A stretch of 64,000 nucleotides of DNA from Phoma sp. XZ068 (GCA_004835665.1 RBKR01000014.1:744001-808000), one strand, 5' to 3'; positions 9,388 to 21,403 are shown, counted from the stretch's first letter. Notes: a model not told the origin generated them from the letters alone. Made by a program: numbers and translations.

Positions 9388-11003
9388 ATGGTCCAGGTCG
9401 ACCAGAAGGCTGTTCTTATTGTCATCGACGGATGGGGTGTTGCGACTGAGAAGTCGCGCAAGGATGGCGACGCCATTCTCGCTGCAGACACGCCTACTAT
9501 GGACGAGTTCGCAAAGAACGGCTCCAAGACTGCCCAGGGCTACACCGAACTCGAGGCCTCTTCTCTTGCCGTTGGTCTTCCTGAGGGCCTGATGGGCAAC
9601 AGCGAAGTCGGCCACTTGAACATTGGTGCCGGTCGCGTTGTCTGGCAAGACTCTGTCCGTATTGGACAGACCATCAAGAATGACAAGCTTGGAGAGGTCG
9701 AGAACATCAAGAAGTCTTGCCAGCATGCCATCGACGGCAACGGCAGGCTTCACTTCTGCGGTCTGGTCTCCGACGGTGGCGTCCACTCCCACATCGACCA
9801 CCTGATCGCTCTCCTCAAGGTCGCCAAGAAGATGGGTGTCCCCAAGGTCTTCATCCATTTCTTTGGCGACGGCCGTGACACAGACCCCAAGTCCAGCGCA
9901 GGATACATGACGGATCTGCTCAAGGCCACAAAGGAGATTGGCACCGGCGAGATCGCAACAGTTGTCGGCCGTTATTTCATCATGGACCGTGATAAGAGGT
10001 GGGAGCGTGTCGAGATCGGTATGAAGGGTCTGGTTACTGGCGAAGGTGAGGAGAGCAGCGACCCGGTTGCCACCATCAAGGAGAGATACGAGAAGGGCGA
10101 GAACGACGAGTTCCTGAAGCCCATCATTGTCGGTGGAAAGGAGCGCAGAATCCAAGGTAAGCCGCAGAACTGAGTACCGAGATGTCTTTGTACTAATTCG
10201 TGCATGCAGATAAGGACACTGTCTTCTTCTTCAACTACCGCTCCGACCGTGTTCGCGAGATCACCCAGCTCTTGGGTGATGTCGACCGCTCGCCCAACCC
10301 CGACTTCCCTTACCCTGCCGACATCCACCTCACAACCATGACTGCATACAACCCCAAATACACATTCCCTATTGCGTTCCCTCCCCAGCGAATGGACGAT
10401 GTCCTCGCGGAGACACTTGGAAAGCAGGGCGTAAAGCAGTGCCACGTTGCTGAGACCGAGAAGTACGCTCACGTTACTTTCTTCTTCAACGGTGGTGTTG
10501 AGAAGCAGTTCGAGAACGAGGAGCGCGAGATGGTCCCTTCGCCCAAGGTAGCCACTTACGACCTCCAGCCCAAGATGAGCGCCATGGCCGTGGCCGAGAA
10601 GCTCTGCGAGAGGATCCAGACTGGCAAGTTCGAGTTCTTGATGAACAACTTCGCACCCCCTGACATGGTTGGCCACACTGGTGTCTACAAGGCAGCTATC
10701 GAGGCTTGCGCAGAGACCGACAAGGCCATCAAGAGGGTCTACGACCAGTGCAAGGAGAGCGGCTACGTTCTCTTCGTCACTGCTGACCACGGCAATGCTG
10801 AGGAGATGCTTACGGAGGAGGGCACACCCAAGACATCTCACACGGTCAACAAGGTTCCTTTCGTCATGGCTAACGCCCCCGATTCTTGGAGCTTGAAGAA
10901 GACCGACGGTGTGCTCGGTGACGTCGCGCCTACGATCTTGGCCCTGATGGGTCTCTCTCAGCCCGAGAGCATGGATGGCTCTAGCTTGCTCGTCAAGTCG
11001 TAA
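9388..11003 (+). CDS. gpmI: 2,3-bisphosphoglycerate-independent phosphoglycerate mutase
   Basis: Exons are 9388-10156 and 10210-11003, with a 53-nt phase-1 intron, giving 520 aa. It interconverts 3- and 2-phosphoglycerate in glycolysis and gluconeogenesis with two Mn ions and a phosphoserine intermediate. The alkaline-phosphatase-like metal motif VLIVIDGWG contains Asp14. The catalytic Ser is at about 72 in GNSEVGHLNIGAGR. Further motifs are FGDGRDTDP, FFFNYRSDR, DMVGHTG and TADHGNAEE. Filamentous ascomycetes use this cofactor-independent form, unlike yeast. The start at 9388 gives the usual MVQ...DQKAVLIVIDGWG beginning. Strong codon bias creates long antisense frames over this gene. Confidence 0.96.
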
Positions 11004-11744
11004 GGCTGTCTCCTCTTCTTTCCATGTGATCCCCCTTTTTGTTTAGACCATAGGAGCGTTGGCTACGATTGAACGCCGTGATGTAGGTATAGACATAGTA
11101 TACACCTCAAGACCAAGATTTAAAATATCACAAAACAGAGACCTGCATGCGTGACAATTTTGACTTGCAGCCTCACAAGCCGCCTTGCTGACCTTTGAAG
11201 TCTGACCCACAAGGCCGGAACGTAGGTCTGGGCTTCGCTACTTGAGCGCTCACGAGCATCTGCTCACCGGCATGCATGGTGCTGCATGCTTCAGCTGAAC
11301 TGGTGCACATGTATGAAGCTTAGCTTCGCCTGCATAAGTTCTATGAGCTTTGATTGAGCACTAAAATCTTTCACCACTGCAAAGACCGGTGGTTGGGGAC
11401 TGTTTCGCGCACGCCGATACCCCACCAACGCGGGGCTCAAGGGTCCGCTTGAAGCTGACCTCGACGACATACGAGGTCCACGCCGTTGTACTCTTTATAC
11501 CACACCACCCACTCGTACGTCGCACGCCCACTCTCATCCAAGAGCCCTCTTTCTGCGGTCCATCCCTCAGTATACTTTTTCTTTCAAATTCAGCCTATCC
11601 GATCTGTGTTCGGCAAGGCTGAGACATTGGACCCCACACGTACTCGGCCGCACCTTCCCTCCCTCTCAGCCGCTCCGCGTTCCTGCCTCGATTTCACGGC
11701 CAGCCATTTGAAATACCCACACAGTAACGATTTCGTCTGCAAAC
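11004..11744. other. Intergenic: 3' end of mutase and promoter/leader of CaM kinase
   Basis: The 741 nt have a pyrimidine-rich right half (about 11490-11700), consistent with a leader for the kinase. Open frames here are low-complexity and overlap the leader. No gene called. Confidence 0.5.
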
Positions 11745-13044
11745 ATGGCCTCGAACGGAGCATCTGGAGCGCACACGCCTCAATCGCAGGCGCAAGTGCA
11801 GCCATGCCGTTACAAGACTGGAAAAACATTGGGCGCTGGAAGTTACTCAGTGGTCAAGGAGTGCGTGCACATCGACACAGGGAGATACTATGCCGCCAAG
11901 GTCATCAACAAGAGGCTTATGGCAGGGCGAGAGCACATGGTCAGGAACGAAATCGCCGTGCTGAAAAGAGTGTCTATGGGTCACAGGAACATCCTGACCC
12001 TCGTGGACTACTTCGAGACCATGAACAACTGTAGGCAGGCTAACCCCGCGATAAGATGCACAACTGAAAATTCCCAGTATACCTCGTGACCGACCTTGCG
12101 CTGGGAGGCGAGTTGTTCGACCGCATCTGCCGAAAGGGCAACTACTACGAGTCTGATGCAGCAGACCTGATTCGAGCCACGCTATCCGCTGTTGCGTATC
12201 TTCACGACCATGGCATCGTACACCGTGACCTGAAGCCTGAGAATCTGCTGTTTCGCACACCCGAAGACAACGCTGATTTGCTAATCGCTGACTTTGGCTT
12301 GTCGCGAATCATGGATGAAGAGCAGTTCCACGTTCTCACAACGACCTGTGGAACTCCTGGCTACATGGCCCCTGAGATCTTCAGAAAGACTGGTCATGGC
12401 AAGCCTGTGTACGTTTCTGTTGACAAGATTACTCTCATATCGCTAATTGTTCGAACAGCGACATCTGGGCCATTGGTGTCATCACCTACTTCCTCCTCTG
12501 CGGTTACACACCATTTGATCGTGACTCGAACCTCGAAGAGATGCAGGCTATCCTCGTCGCCGACTACTCCTTCACACCTCTCGAATACTGGCGCGGTGTC
12601 TCACTTACTGCCCGCGAGTTCATTCGTCGCTGTTTGACCGTCGATCCTGCCGCACGTATGACTTCTCATGAAGCCTTGTCACATCCCTGGATCGCTGATC
12701 TCGGCACAAAACAAGCCGAGGGTGAAGAGGATCTCCTGCCAACTGTTAAGAAGAATTTCAACGCCAGGCGTACGCTTCACGCTGCCATCGACACTATTCG
12801 TGCGATCAATCAGCTGAGAGCTGGTGGTGCGGCAGGCATGATGGACGGTATCAAGGCGAACGAACCACGACGTGGCGCACTTCCTGCCCCAAAGTTCCCA
12901 CAACCCGCAGAAGAAGGCTCTGATCCTATGGAGATTGACCACGTTGACAGCAGAGGGAATGGCCACGGTCAAACCGAGGCTATGATCAAGGAACAAGAGC
13001 GCAGGATCCGAGAGACACAACAAGGCCTGTGGAGCAAGCGCTGA
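11745..13044 (+). CDS. Calcium/calmodulin-dependent protein kinase (CMK type)
   Basis: Exons are 11745-12030, 12078-12408 and 12459-13044 (introns 47 and 50 nt), giving 400 aa. It is a Ser/Thr kinase of the CaMK family. Visible motifs are the Gly loop GAGSYSVVKEC (30-40), ATP Lys at about 52 (AAKVINK), catalytic HRDLKPEN (Asp about 146), ADFGLS (Asp about 167) and the activation-loop end TCGTPGYMAPE. After the kinase core, VKKNFNARRTLHAAIDTIRA is the usual autoinhibitory and calmodulin-binding stretch of fungal CMKs. A charged tail of about 90 residues follows. The two joins restore MNN-LYLVTD and GKPV-DIWAIG exactly. Regulation by calcium is inferred from the family. Confidence 0.93.
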
Positions 13045-13620
13045 AGTTCAACTATCGCACCTTCCGCACTCTCGATTGTTTTCGTTCCCTGTTTGTTGTG
13101 GCGCCACGTGCGTACATTTTCCAGGTATGAGCGCTGGGCGACAACCGTTTTTGCGTTGTATATGCGTACAGATTCCGACTATATACCACTACAATTTCAG
13201 CAAACTTATCACTTTAAACATTCATTACATCGACTTCCACCACGTGCTTACAGAGTATAGGATTTCCATTCACCTCAAGTCGAAAAGTCACTGCTATTGT
13301 GCAGAATGGAGTCAGGGTGAAAGCCTCTGTGGCAGATCAGGCTCATTGATGGGCTGCAGCGCAATAACAAGCATTGAAACATCTTTCACTAGGCGCTTCA
13401 ACACCCAGGTTCTACTTTGAGCTACGGCTCTGAGATAATGCACGTTATCTTGTGTGGATTCCTGTTTCAACTTAGCACGAGTATCCTGCTCTATCCCTAC
13501 TCAGCCGTACTACGACGGGTTCTCGCATACGCCATTATCTACACCGCCCGTTATCACTATAGCTCTGCCTTTACTTGCCAGCCAATCTGTCACTTTGTCC
13601 TAAGAGCAAAGCCCTACGAC
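13045..13620. other. Intergenic, no gene recognised
   Basis: The 576 nt lie between the kinase stop and the chosen RING start. The RING frame extends upstream in-frame to about 13417, but that part is hydrophobic and unlike the rest, so I treat it as leader. Confidence 0.45.
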
Positions 13621-14733
13621 ATGTCCGATTTGCCATCTTTCCTGCAATCTGCTCTCAGCGACCGTGAGATGAGTGGAACCACACAAACTCATATGGCTAT
13701 ACCCACCGGTACTGTTCGAAGCGTTTGTCAAACCTTCGAGGCTCGCATTTCAGCGCATCAATACGAACGAGACAACATCTACATCACTCGCTGTCTAGGA
13801 AACGTGGATGAGCTTGTCCGTCAAAACTGTACATATGCAGAGCAACTACGGTCCGCCGAGAACGCAACGCTATCCAATCTACCCCCACACCTCCTCAATT
13901 TCTTACGGGATCATGACAACTTATATCGTGCCGCCATTCGGAGCCGCTCAGCTGCTAGAAAGGCCAGGGCCTCTCCGCACATGGATGTGCTCGAGAAAGT
14001 TACAGCTCGACTTCAGAACATACGGGCTACCTACTACGTCAACATTATTGAGATGAGTAGCTCACAATCAGAACACCGCCGGATGATGCACGATCCCACT
14101 TTCATTGTGGAGTTCGACGATTGCACTACATCTCTTCAAGACGAGATTGTGCGCCAACTTACTCGGCTCGAACAATTACGCCCAGGCCCAGCTAAGGACG
14201 CGGAGCTGGAAAATATCGGTCCCGATCACGACATCCACGACTTTGGACACGAGATCTCATTGCCCACGACACCCACAGTGTCCGCCGATCACGATCAACC
14301 GCAACGATGTTGCATCTGCCTCGACACATACACCAGGACGCATACAGCCTTTGTTATCACAGTCTGTAAACACACGGTCGGCAAATCGTGTCTTTCGCAG
14401 TGGCTCAACAGTACCGCACGCAACGCAAACCTCTGCCCTCAATGCCGAACACCAATCTGTGAGCGTCGTGCCCGCCAGCCCAAAGTCATGGCTTCCGTGA
14501 TGATCAACGAACGTTGTGCCATCAGTGACCGGATTGCCCTTGCTCTGGTCAAGTTGGGGGACTTGGAGAGGCTGCACGATGAGTTGTTTGGGATAGAATT
14601 GGCTGCTGTGTATATCGCGAGGACCGTGGATGATCTGAATTATCAACTGTTTCAAAATGACATTGGGTATCGGTTGGAGTTTGAGGGAAGGATTTCAGAG
14701 TGGTGGCACGTTAGGAGGATGGGGTGGCATTAG
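13621..14733 (+). CDS. RING-finger protein, probable E3 ubiquitin ligase
   Basis: A single exon encodes 370 aa starting MSDLPSFLQSAL. A C3HC4-like RING lies at about residues 230-275: CCICLDTY, VCKHTVGKSCLSQWL, LCPQC. The Cys/His spacing fits zinc binding and E2 recruitment, so ubiquitin ligase activity is likely by family. The N-terminal 220 residues look helical and charged with no recognised domain. The C-terminus is conserved-looking but unassigned (ISEWWHVRRMGW). Upstream in-frame Mets exist (13438) but would add an unrelated hydrophobic segment. Substrate and pathway are unknown. Confidence 0.75.
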   Translation: MSDLPSFLQSALSDREMSGTTQTHMAIPTGTVRSVCQTFEARISAHQYERDNIYITRCLGNVDELVRQNCTYAEQLRSAENATLSNLPPHLLNFLRDHDNLYRAAIRSRSAARKARASPHMDVLEKVTARLQNIRATYYVNIIEMSSSQSEHRRMMHDPTFIVEFDDCTTSLQDEIVRQLTRLEQLRPGPAKDAELENIGPDHDIHDFGHEISLPTTPTVSADHDQPQRCCICLDTYTRTHTAFVITVCKHTVGKSCLSQWLNSTARNANLCPQCRTPICERRARQPKVMASVMINERCAISDRIALALVKLGDLERLHDELFGIELAAVYIARTVDDLNYQLFQNDIGYRLEFEGRISEWWHVRRMGWH

Positions 14734-15009
14734 GTGTTGGTGATGGAGGGTGTCAGCAAGGTATAATACTGGGCGTTGACTGTTTCTCTTTGAACTCGGG
14801 CTTGAGCGGATGTCGGACAATCAAGTGCCGCCTGCTTGTTGAAGCTCTTCCATGGATCGCTTTCATGAGACCGAGTCGCACTGATGAATCTAAGTTTTAG
14901 AGTTGCCGACACAACGAGAAAGATCGACGTAGAGAAATATTGATTCTATCGCAGCAAAAGCATGAGATTCATGGCTGGGCCTATGCTAAACGCTCTCAAC
15001 GATGCCCTT

Positions 15010-16449
15010 CTAATCAATCACATCGTCTCTCCTGGCAAAGATCTCTTTCAGCACATCATCCGTCTTCGCTCCAATCGCATTGTGATACATCGAGTTTGTG
15101 ACGAACGGCTTACATCCCTTAATCGTACTCGCAGTCTCCATACTCAGATCAAAGTCCACGTACATATCTTCGTGATAGACCGCCGCGTACGTCGGCACCT
15201 CGTTCTTCTCCAACTGCTCTACATCGTACAGCTTTGGCCAATCTTTCTCTTCGGCGAGCAACTGACCCACTTTCTTCATCTTCGCGAGCTCGGGATAGCA
15301 GTCCAACATGAAGGGGTATATCATCTCGCCGGTGAAGTAAACCGGGTCTGCTGAATCGACGTTTTGCAGCGAGAACTCTGGGAACTGCGCGAGGAGACGT
15401 TCGGCAGACCAGTTTGCTGCTTCGCCCTGGCAGTAAATCGGCTCGTGCAGCAGAGCGTATATGACATTCGTATCCCATGACTGCGCGGCTTCGAGGGCCA
15501 GGACAGTGGGCCGTGTTAGGTGTCCAAACTGGGTCAGATCCGTGTCTGCTCGCAGGACCAAGGCATGCACTTCGTCGAACCCGCCGTGCTTGCCAAAGAA
15601 GATTCCCAGCTGGAGGAATCGCCGTGCGCTGAGGTAGCCCTCGCCGCCTTGAACACGCACAGTGGTGTCGCCGAATCTTGAGAGGAGTTTGATGATGCGC
15701 TTCACGCGGTCGACGTCCTCGGGATACTTCTCGTAGTACTGCTCGTTCCGCTTCTTGACACGCTTATATAGACGTTCATACGCTTCATCTGGGTTGCTGC
15801 GCAGGGGTGGCAGGCCGCCGAAGAGGAAAGCCTCTTTAACACCTTCAGGGTAAAAGGAAAGATACGTCGTCGCGCAAAAGCCGCCAAAAGACTGCCCCAT
15901 GACGGACCATTTCTTCTTGTCTTCAGGGTAGTCTTCAGTCAGTGCTTTTCGGACAGCCTCGCAATCCTTCACGATGCTGTCGGCGCGGAAGCTCTTCATG
16001 TACTCGGCTTGGACCTTCTCATCGCCTCGGAGCTGTAAGGAGCTTTGGCTGATGGCAGTCGACAGTCCAGTGCCGCGCTGGTCAAGCATAAGGACACGAT
16101 ATCCCTTGTCTAGGATAGTAGAGACCCATGACACATTTTCAGGGCTGCGGCACTCGAAGCCTGGGCCACCTTGCAGATAGACAAGCCATGGTAGTTGGAC
16201 TTTCTTCGGGTCTGGCCTGCCGTCTGGAGAGTAGTCCGCTGGCTTCTCGGCTTTCAAGGCTGAACGAGCGAATAGTTGGAGATGGCCTGCCGAGGGGTTC
16301 GAGTAATCACGGGGTACTTGGAAGAAGTGCTCTGTTATTCTGAGCTTCCCTAAATATGGTCAGATGCCTTGCTTGAATGTTCGTATATTTGAACTCATAC
16401 CAGGCACTAGGTGGCTTCTTTGCTCAAGGATCTTTGCTGCTTGTATCAT
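15010..16449 (-). CDS. Prolyl aminopeptidase (proline iminopeptidase, alpha/beta hydrolase)
   Basis: Exons are 16401-16449 and 15010-16349, with a 51-nt phase-1 intron, giving 462 aa. It releases N-terminal proline from peptides (peptidase family S33). The oxyanion motif YLQGGPGFEC, DQRGTGLST and the nucleophile elbow GQSFGGF (Ser about 170) are clear. Candidate acid and base are the Asp in EDMYVDFD and the His in SMYHNAIG near the C-terminus. The first exon encodes only 16 residues; without it the protein would lack RITEHFFQVPRDYSNP, which the family has. No signal peptide is seen, so it is probably cytosolic. It is convergent with the RING gene. Confidence 0.9.
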
Positions 16450-16802
16450 ATTGCCGATGTTTACGTGGTGTTTGGGGTGTGGAGTGATGTAGATGTAGCT
16501 TTATCGATAAGAAATGCGCCCCACATCTATCACTGTCGTGTACAGTCGCGAAGGACGAGTGGTAAGCTTGAATTTCCCATCGAATCGATTTAAGCGGTTT
16601 CATAGGACTGTCTATAGCGATTTCTAACTATACATCCGTCGGAAACATTTCCTAGCACTTGTTGTTCGATCATTTGCATTGCATCTTCGAAGGCGAAAAT
16701 TTCCAGCAACTGCGGGGGGCGAATCTCCAACCTAGAGACCGACACCAACTCCATAAAACAGGCTTCTTTTGTATTGTTCTAGAACATCCAACACCAAGCA
16801 TC
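16450..16802. promoter_or_regulatory. Shared upstream region of prolyl aminopeptidase and kelch gene
   Basis: The 353 nt between divergent starts; no gene seen. They hold both promoters and leaders. Confidence 0.45.
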
Positions 16803-18857
16803 ATGGCAAAAGACAAAAAGAAGGGTGACAAGGCGGCCGCAAAGGCAGCGAAGGCAGCGAAACAGGAGAAGAAGGCTGGCAAAAAAGACAAGAAGGTAGC
16901 CACTAAAAACAAGGATGTCGACTCCGATACCGAGTCCGTGGATCTCGATGCAGTTCTGGCACAGTATGCAAAAGAGCAGGAAGCCTATCACGAGATTACC
17001 GAGACTGCTTGCGAGCCACCATCACCCAGGTCATCCAGCACACTGATCGCAAACCCGGCCAACGAGAACGAGATCTTCTTGTACGGCGGAGAGTACTTCA
17101 ATGGTGCGACTGCACATTTCTACAACGACCTCTTGGTCTATAACATCAAGCGAGACACATGGAATAAGGTCACAAGTCCTAACTCGCCCTTACCACGGTC
17201 CGGACACGCTTGGTGTCGAGCTGCAAACACGCAGGAGATCTACCTATTTGGTGGCGAATTCAGTTCTCCTAAGCAAGGAACATTCTATCACTACAACGAC
17301 TTCTGGAAGCTCGAGCCTAAGAGTCGAGAGTGGACACGTGTGGAGACGAAAGGCAAAGCATCCAGTCCCCCGGCCCGAAGTGGACACCGTATGGTTAGCT
17401 TCAAGCAGTACATCATCTTGTTCGGAGGCTTCCAGGATACCTCGGCGACTACAAAGTACATGAACGACCTATGGATCTACGATTGCGTCAACTTCACATG
17501 GCACACACCGAAGTTGCAGGCAGCGCGTGCGGTCCCTGATGCGCGGTCGAGTTTCACATTGCTTCCCCATGACCAAGGCGCTGTCATCTACGGCGGGTAC
17601 TCGCGAGTCAAGGCTGCTGCGGGTGGTAACAAGGGACAACAGCAGCAACAAGGCAAGGGTAAGAAAGGCGGCGGCGGCGGTCCAGCATCCCGTATGGTGC
17701 TCAAGCCTAAGGTTCACGTTGACACTTGGTTTCTGCGTATTACGCCACCACCTGCTGACCAACCCTCTACCAACCTTCCAACGGTGTCATGGGAGAAGCG
17801 CAAGATGCCTGCAAACGCACCAAACCCAGCTCGTGCTGGGGCTACCATGGCGTTCCACAAGGGCCGTGGTGTATTGTTCGGTGGTGTTCACGATGTTGAG
17901 GAGAGTGAAGAGGGCATCGACTCCGAGTTCTTCAACCAAATGTTCGTCTGGAATGTCGAGCGAAACAGATACATGCCACTCACGCTGCGTCGACCAAAGG
18001 CAAACGCAAACAAGAAAGCAGAGAAGCAAGCGGTCAACCGTCGCGGACGCGGAAAGGCTGATGAAGAAGAATTGCTCGCCAACCTCAAGGCTCTGGAGTT
18101 GAAGATTGGTGCGGCTACTCCGCAAGACTCCGATGACGAAGCAGAGAAACCGAAGGAGGAGGAAGAGGAAGAAGAACAACGACCCGAGAAGCCGCGAATC
18201 TACGAGTTCCCACACCCCCGCTTTAACGCAGCCCTAGCAGTCCAAGCCGACACTCTCTACATATACGGCGGCACATATGAAAAGGGCGACCGTGAGTTCA
18301 CCTTCGACGAATTGTGGTCCGTCAACCTCAACCACCTGGATGGCGTACAGGAGATCTTCAGACGCGAGCTTGAAGACTGGCAAGGCAGCGATGACGAAGC
18401 GGACTCGGAAGACGACGAGGACGAGGACGACGATGAAGAGGATTCAGAAGACGAAGTCGAGAAATCCACAACATCAACCGCCCCAACAAGTGTTACCGAC
18501 TCGCCCGTTGTCGTACCCACAAAAGAAGCAGAAGAAGATCTCGGCACTAACGAGGAGATCTCTGCACTCACGGACGGTCTGCCTCACCCGCGTCCTTTCG
18601 AGTCTTTACGTGATTTCTACGCCAGAACGTCCGAAGCGTGGATCAACCTCACGATTGAGGATCTGGACAGGAAGAAGAAAATGGATGAGTATGGTCCCAA
18701 AGAAATGAGACAACTTGCATTCAAGGAGGCCGAGGAGAAGTTCTGGGATTGTAGGGAGGAGATCCGCGCATTGGAGGATGAGCAGGAAGCTGCTGGCATT
18801 GGAGAGGTTGTCAGTTTGGCGGATAAGGAGAGCAGTGGAGCTGGCCGAAGAAGATAA
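16803..18857 (+). CDS. Kelch-repeat protein, Kel3/KLHDC4 family
   Basis: A single exon encodes 684 aa, similar to yeast Kel3 (about 650). A Lys/Ala-rich basic N-terminus (MAKDKKKGDKAAAKAAK) precedes a beta-propeller with six recognisable kelch blades: IFLYGGEYF, IYLFGGEFS, IILFGGFQD, AVIYGGYSR, GVLFGGVHD, LYIYGGTYE. Low-complexity inserts (Gly/Gln/Lys, then Glu-rich) interrupt blades 4-6. An acidic Asp/Glu run (about 18400-18460) and a conserved C-terminal region (RPFESLRDFYARTSEAWINL) follow. The molecular role of the family is poorly defined. The start at 16803 is the first Met giving the family-like basic N-terminus. Its 3' end is 85 nt from the convergent helicase gene. Confidence 0.88.
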   Translation: MAKDKKKGDKAAAKAAKAAKQEKKAGKKDKKVATKNKDVDSDTESVDLDAVLAQYAKEQEAYHEITETACEPPSPRSSSTLIANPANENEIFLYGGEYFNGATAHFYNDLLVYNIKRDTWNKVTSPNSPLPRSGHAWCRAANTQEIYLFGGEFSSPKQGTFYHYNDFWKLEPKSREWTRVETKGKASSPPARSGHRMVSFKQYIILFGGFQDTSATTKYMNDLWIYDCVNFTWHTPKLQAARAVPDARSSFTLLPHDQGAVIYGGYSRVKAAAGGNKGQQQQQGKGKKGGGGGPASRMVLKPKVHVDTWFLRITPPPADQPSTNLPTVSWEKRKMPANAPNPARAGATMAFHKGRGVLFGGVHDVEESEEGIDSEFFNQMFVWNVERNRYMPLTLRRPKANANKKAEKQAVNRRGRGKADEEELLANLKALELKIGAATPQDSDDEAEKPKEEEEEEEQRPEKPRIYEFPHPRFNAALAVQADTLYIYGGTYEKGDREFTFDELWSVNLNHLDGVQEIFRRELEDWQGSDDEADSEDDEDEDDDEEDSEDEVEKSTTSTAPTSVTDSPVVVPTKEAEEDLGTNEEISALTDGLPHPRPFESLRDFYARTSEAWINLTIEDLDRKKKMDEYGPKEMRQLAFKEAEEKFWDCREEIRALEDEQEAAGIGEVVSLADKESSGAGRRR

Positions 18858-18942
18858 GCTTGATAGTAGTACATACGGGTCGTCGTTGCGATTTTTATAG
18901 CAGTGACCTGCCATAAAGATTACATCTATTTGGTGCTCATAT

Positions 18943-21403
18943 CTATAGAATTGAATCAATGACCTCCGAGACCCAATCCAGTTGCACCGCACTAACACCC
19001 CTCGCCCACGCTTTCCCCGTGAACACAAACTCGTTGAAGACAATTGCCTCCACCTTCCTCCCAAACAGAACCGAGCCAGGATGAATTGCCACCAACTGGT
19101 TCCCGTTAAGAGTCTTGTAGCTTCCATCCGGCATCATTCTCGCCGTGTTCGCCACAAACCCCCTCAACATACACGCCAGAATATTCTGCGTCCTCTCCTC
19201 CGACGGGCTGTCCATGTCTTGATCGTCACCTGGCGTGAGTAGCTTGAGTTGTTGACACTGTTGTCTCAACTGCTTCCGCACATTCATGACGTTCTGCATT
19301 GCGCGGTGCGAAACAAAATGCCTGGTACACCAGGCTTTGCGGTCTGACTGCTCCTCCGCATAGCGCTGTACGGTGACGAGGAGCGTCATGTGATCGCCTT
19401 CGCGACGGAATAGTTCTCGCCGTGCTTCTTCGGCTTCTTCTTTGCGCTCTTCGGTCACGAGGTTGAGGAATACGTTCTCTACGCTTAACGCAGAGATGAT
19501 GTCGATCACATCGAGGAGACAGTCGCGCTCTGGTCTTGCGGCTTCGACAAGCACGCGGCCGAGGGTCGGGGTGAGTGGGAATTTTGCGATTTTCAGGCCA
19601 ATCTCGCTGATTGTGCCGGTCTCCGTGAGTGCCTGTAGGTGCAGGAGGTGCAGGAGGGCCTTCTCAAGCGCTTCGCGGGGTGGGCGGTCGAGGAAGGGGA
19701 AGTTGAGAACGTCGTTGACGCCACGCGCTTTCATGGTCAGGATCGCTTGGCTGAGATCGCAGCGGAGGATCTCGGGTGTAGTGCGTTCTTCCATTTCGGC
19801 GTAGCCAGACTCGGTGTATAGTCTGTAGCATTGGCCGGCGGCTTCACGACCAGCACGACCTTTGCGTTGGATCGCGGCGGATTTTGAGATGGGTTTGACG
19901 AGCAGTGATTCAAGGCCGAGACGGGTGCGGAACTGCTTCGTCTTTGACTTGCCGCAGTCGATGACATACCGCACACCAGGTACTGTGACGGATGTTTCGG
20001 CAATGTTCGTCGCGAGAATCACCTTTCTTGTGCGGGCTGGCGTCGGCTCGAAAATGCGTTGTTGTGCATGTTGTGGCAAGGCAGCAAAGAGTGGTAGGAC
20101 GAGAAGCTGCACTCTGTTAGCATCCACATCCGTATACCTCAAACCCACTTGCCAATGTGAGTGATTAGGTCGATGTTGGACTTACCTTAGGCACTTCGGT
20201 ATCCATACCCTCCGCATAATCGTTCACCAGCTTCTCCAGTCCCTCGATAGTGTCCTGACCTGTCAGAAACACCAGAATATCTCCAGGCAGAGGCTCCTTG
20301 TAGTGAATTTGGAAAATCAGCTTCAACGCTGACTCAACCCAATCCTGGGTGGGACTTGGTAAATGGACCGTCTTGACTGGAAATTGCCGGCCTTCCACAA
20401 AGCACTTCGACACGCGGCTCATGATCGCTTGCTCCGACCCATATTTCATGGTGACATCGCCATTCGGCGCCGGCACTGACTTTTCTGTGGCATCGTCCTC
20501 ATCGAAAAATCCCACAAGTGCCTCCACATCCGCCGTAGCACTCATGATGACAACCTTAAGAGGCTGATCCCGTTTCTTGCTACTCTGCTCCACACCTGAA
20601 ACTAGGTTCTTCAAGAAACCAAGGATCAAATCGACGTTGACACTGCGCTCGTGCACCTCATCGACAACCACAGCACTGTACTGCGACATAATCGGATCCC
20701 TCAACATTTCTTGGAGCAACATTCCCTCCGTGAGGAACTTGATCTTCGTATTGGGTCCGGTCGCATTGTCGAAACGCACACTGTAACCAACTTTTGCCAT
20801 GGGACTTTGGCTGCCCATATAGCTGCCCATCTCGTCCGCCACACGCCTTGCCAAGGAGATAGCAGCGACTCGACGAGGCTGAGTGATCGCTATGCACTTC
20901 GTACACCATTTCTCGTTCAGTAGGAATTGTGGCACCTGGGTTGACTTTCCGGAACCCGTTTCTCCGGTCAGGACGAGGACGTTGTTCTTCTTGAGGGAGG
21001 CTTTGATTTCATCCGCCTTCGGCCAAATGGGAAGCGCTTTCCTCTTCGGCAGAAGCTCATCACGCTTGCGCAACAGATGGGGTGGGACATTCTGTTGCGG
21101 CCTGGTATGCGCATTCTTCGCGTTCCGGTTTTGCGGTTTGTCTATTCGACCTGGATTTGACAACGATTTGGTCCCTTTTTGTTGAGCTGGCGATGCTGAT
21201 CGTGGTTTGGACACTTTCAAAGTCACATCGTCGTTTAGTTGTTCGGTAGTCCTGGGAGTATTGGACCCATCGGACTGGGTTGATGTCCCAGCTTCCTTCT
21301 TCGGCACCTCAATACGCTTCCTCTTTTTGCCCTGCTTCAACTCCGCTTGGTTATTGCTCTTGGGTTCTTTCGTGACCTCCCCGATGTTCTTCTCTTTCGA
21401 CAT
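18943..21403 (-). CDS. DEAH-box RNA helicase, Dhr2-like (rRNA processing)
   Basis: Exons are 20186-21403 and 18943-20106, with a 79-nt phase-0 intron, giving 793 aa. A Lys-rich N-terminus (nucleolar-type signal KKRKRIEVPKK) precedes the helicase core: Walker A GETGSGKST (147-155), TQPRRVAA, motif II reading DEVH (248-251), SAT in VIMSATADVE, then LATNIAETS and QRKGRAGREAAGQCYRLY. The HA2 and OB-fold regions follow to the C-terminus. Architecture and length fit yeast Dhr2, a nucleolar helicase for 18S rRNA maturation; other DEAH ribosome-biogenesis helicases are the alternative. A further in-frame ATG at 21472 would add 23 residues; I chose 21403 (MSKEKNIGEV). Confidence 0.88.

Noticed and set aside
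9361..10841. Long antisense frames (264 and 289 codons) opposite the phosphoglycerate mutase gene
   Set aside because: They are by-products of the strong GC-ending codon bias of the sense gene; no domain or splice structure on the minus strand.
13417..13620. N-terminal extension of the RING protein
   Set aside because: In-frame but hydrophobic and unlike the rest; a good ATG exists at 13621.
18390..18460. Apparent minisatellite of GAC/GAG triplets
   Set aside because: It is an in-frame Asp/Glu-rich tract of the kelch protein.
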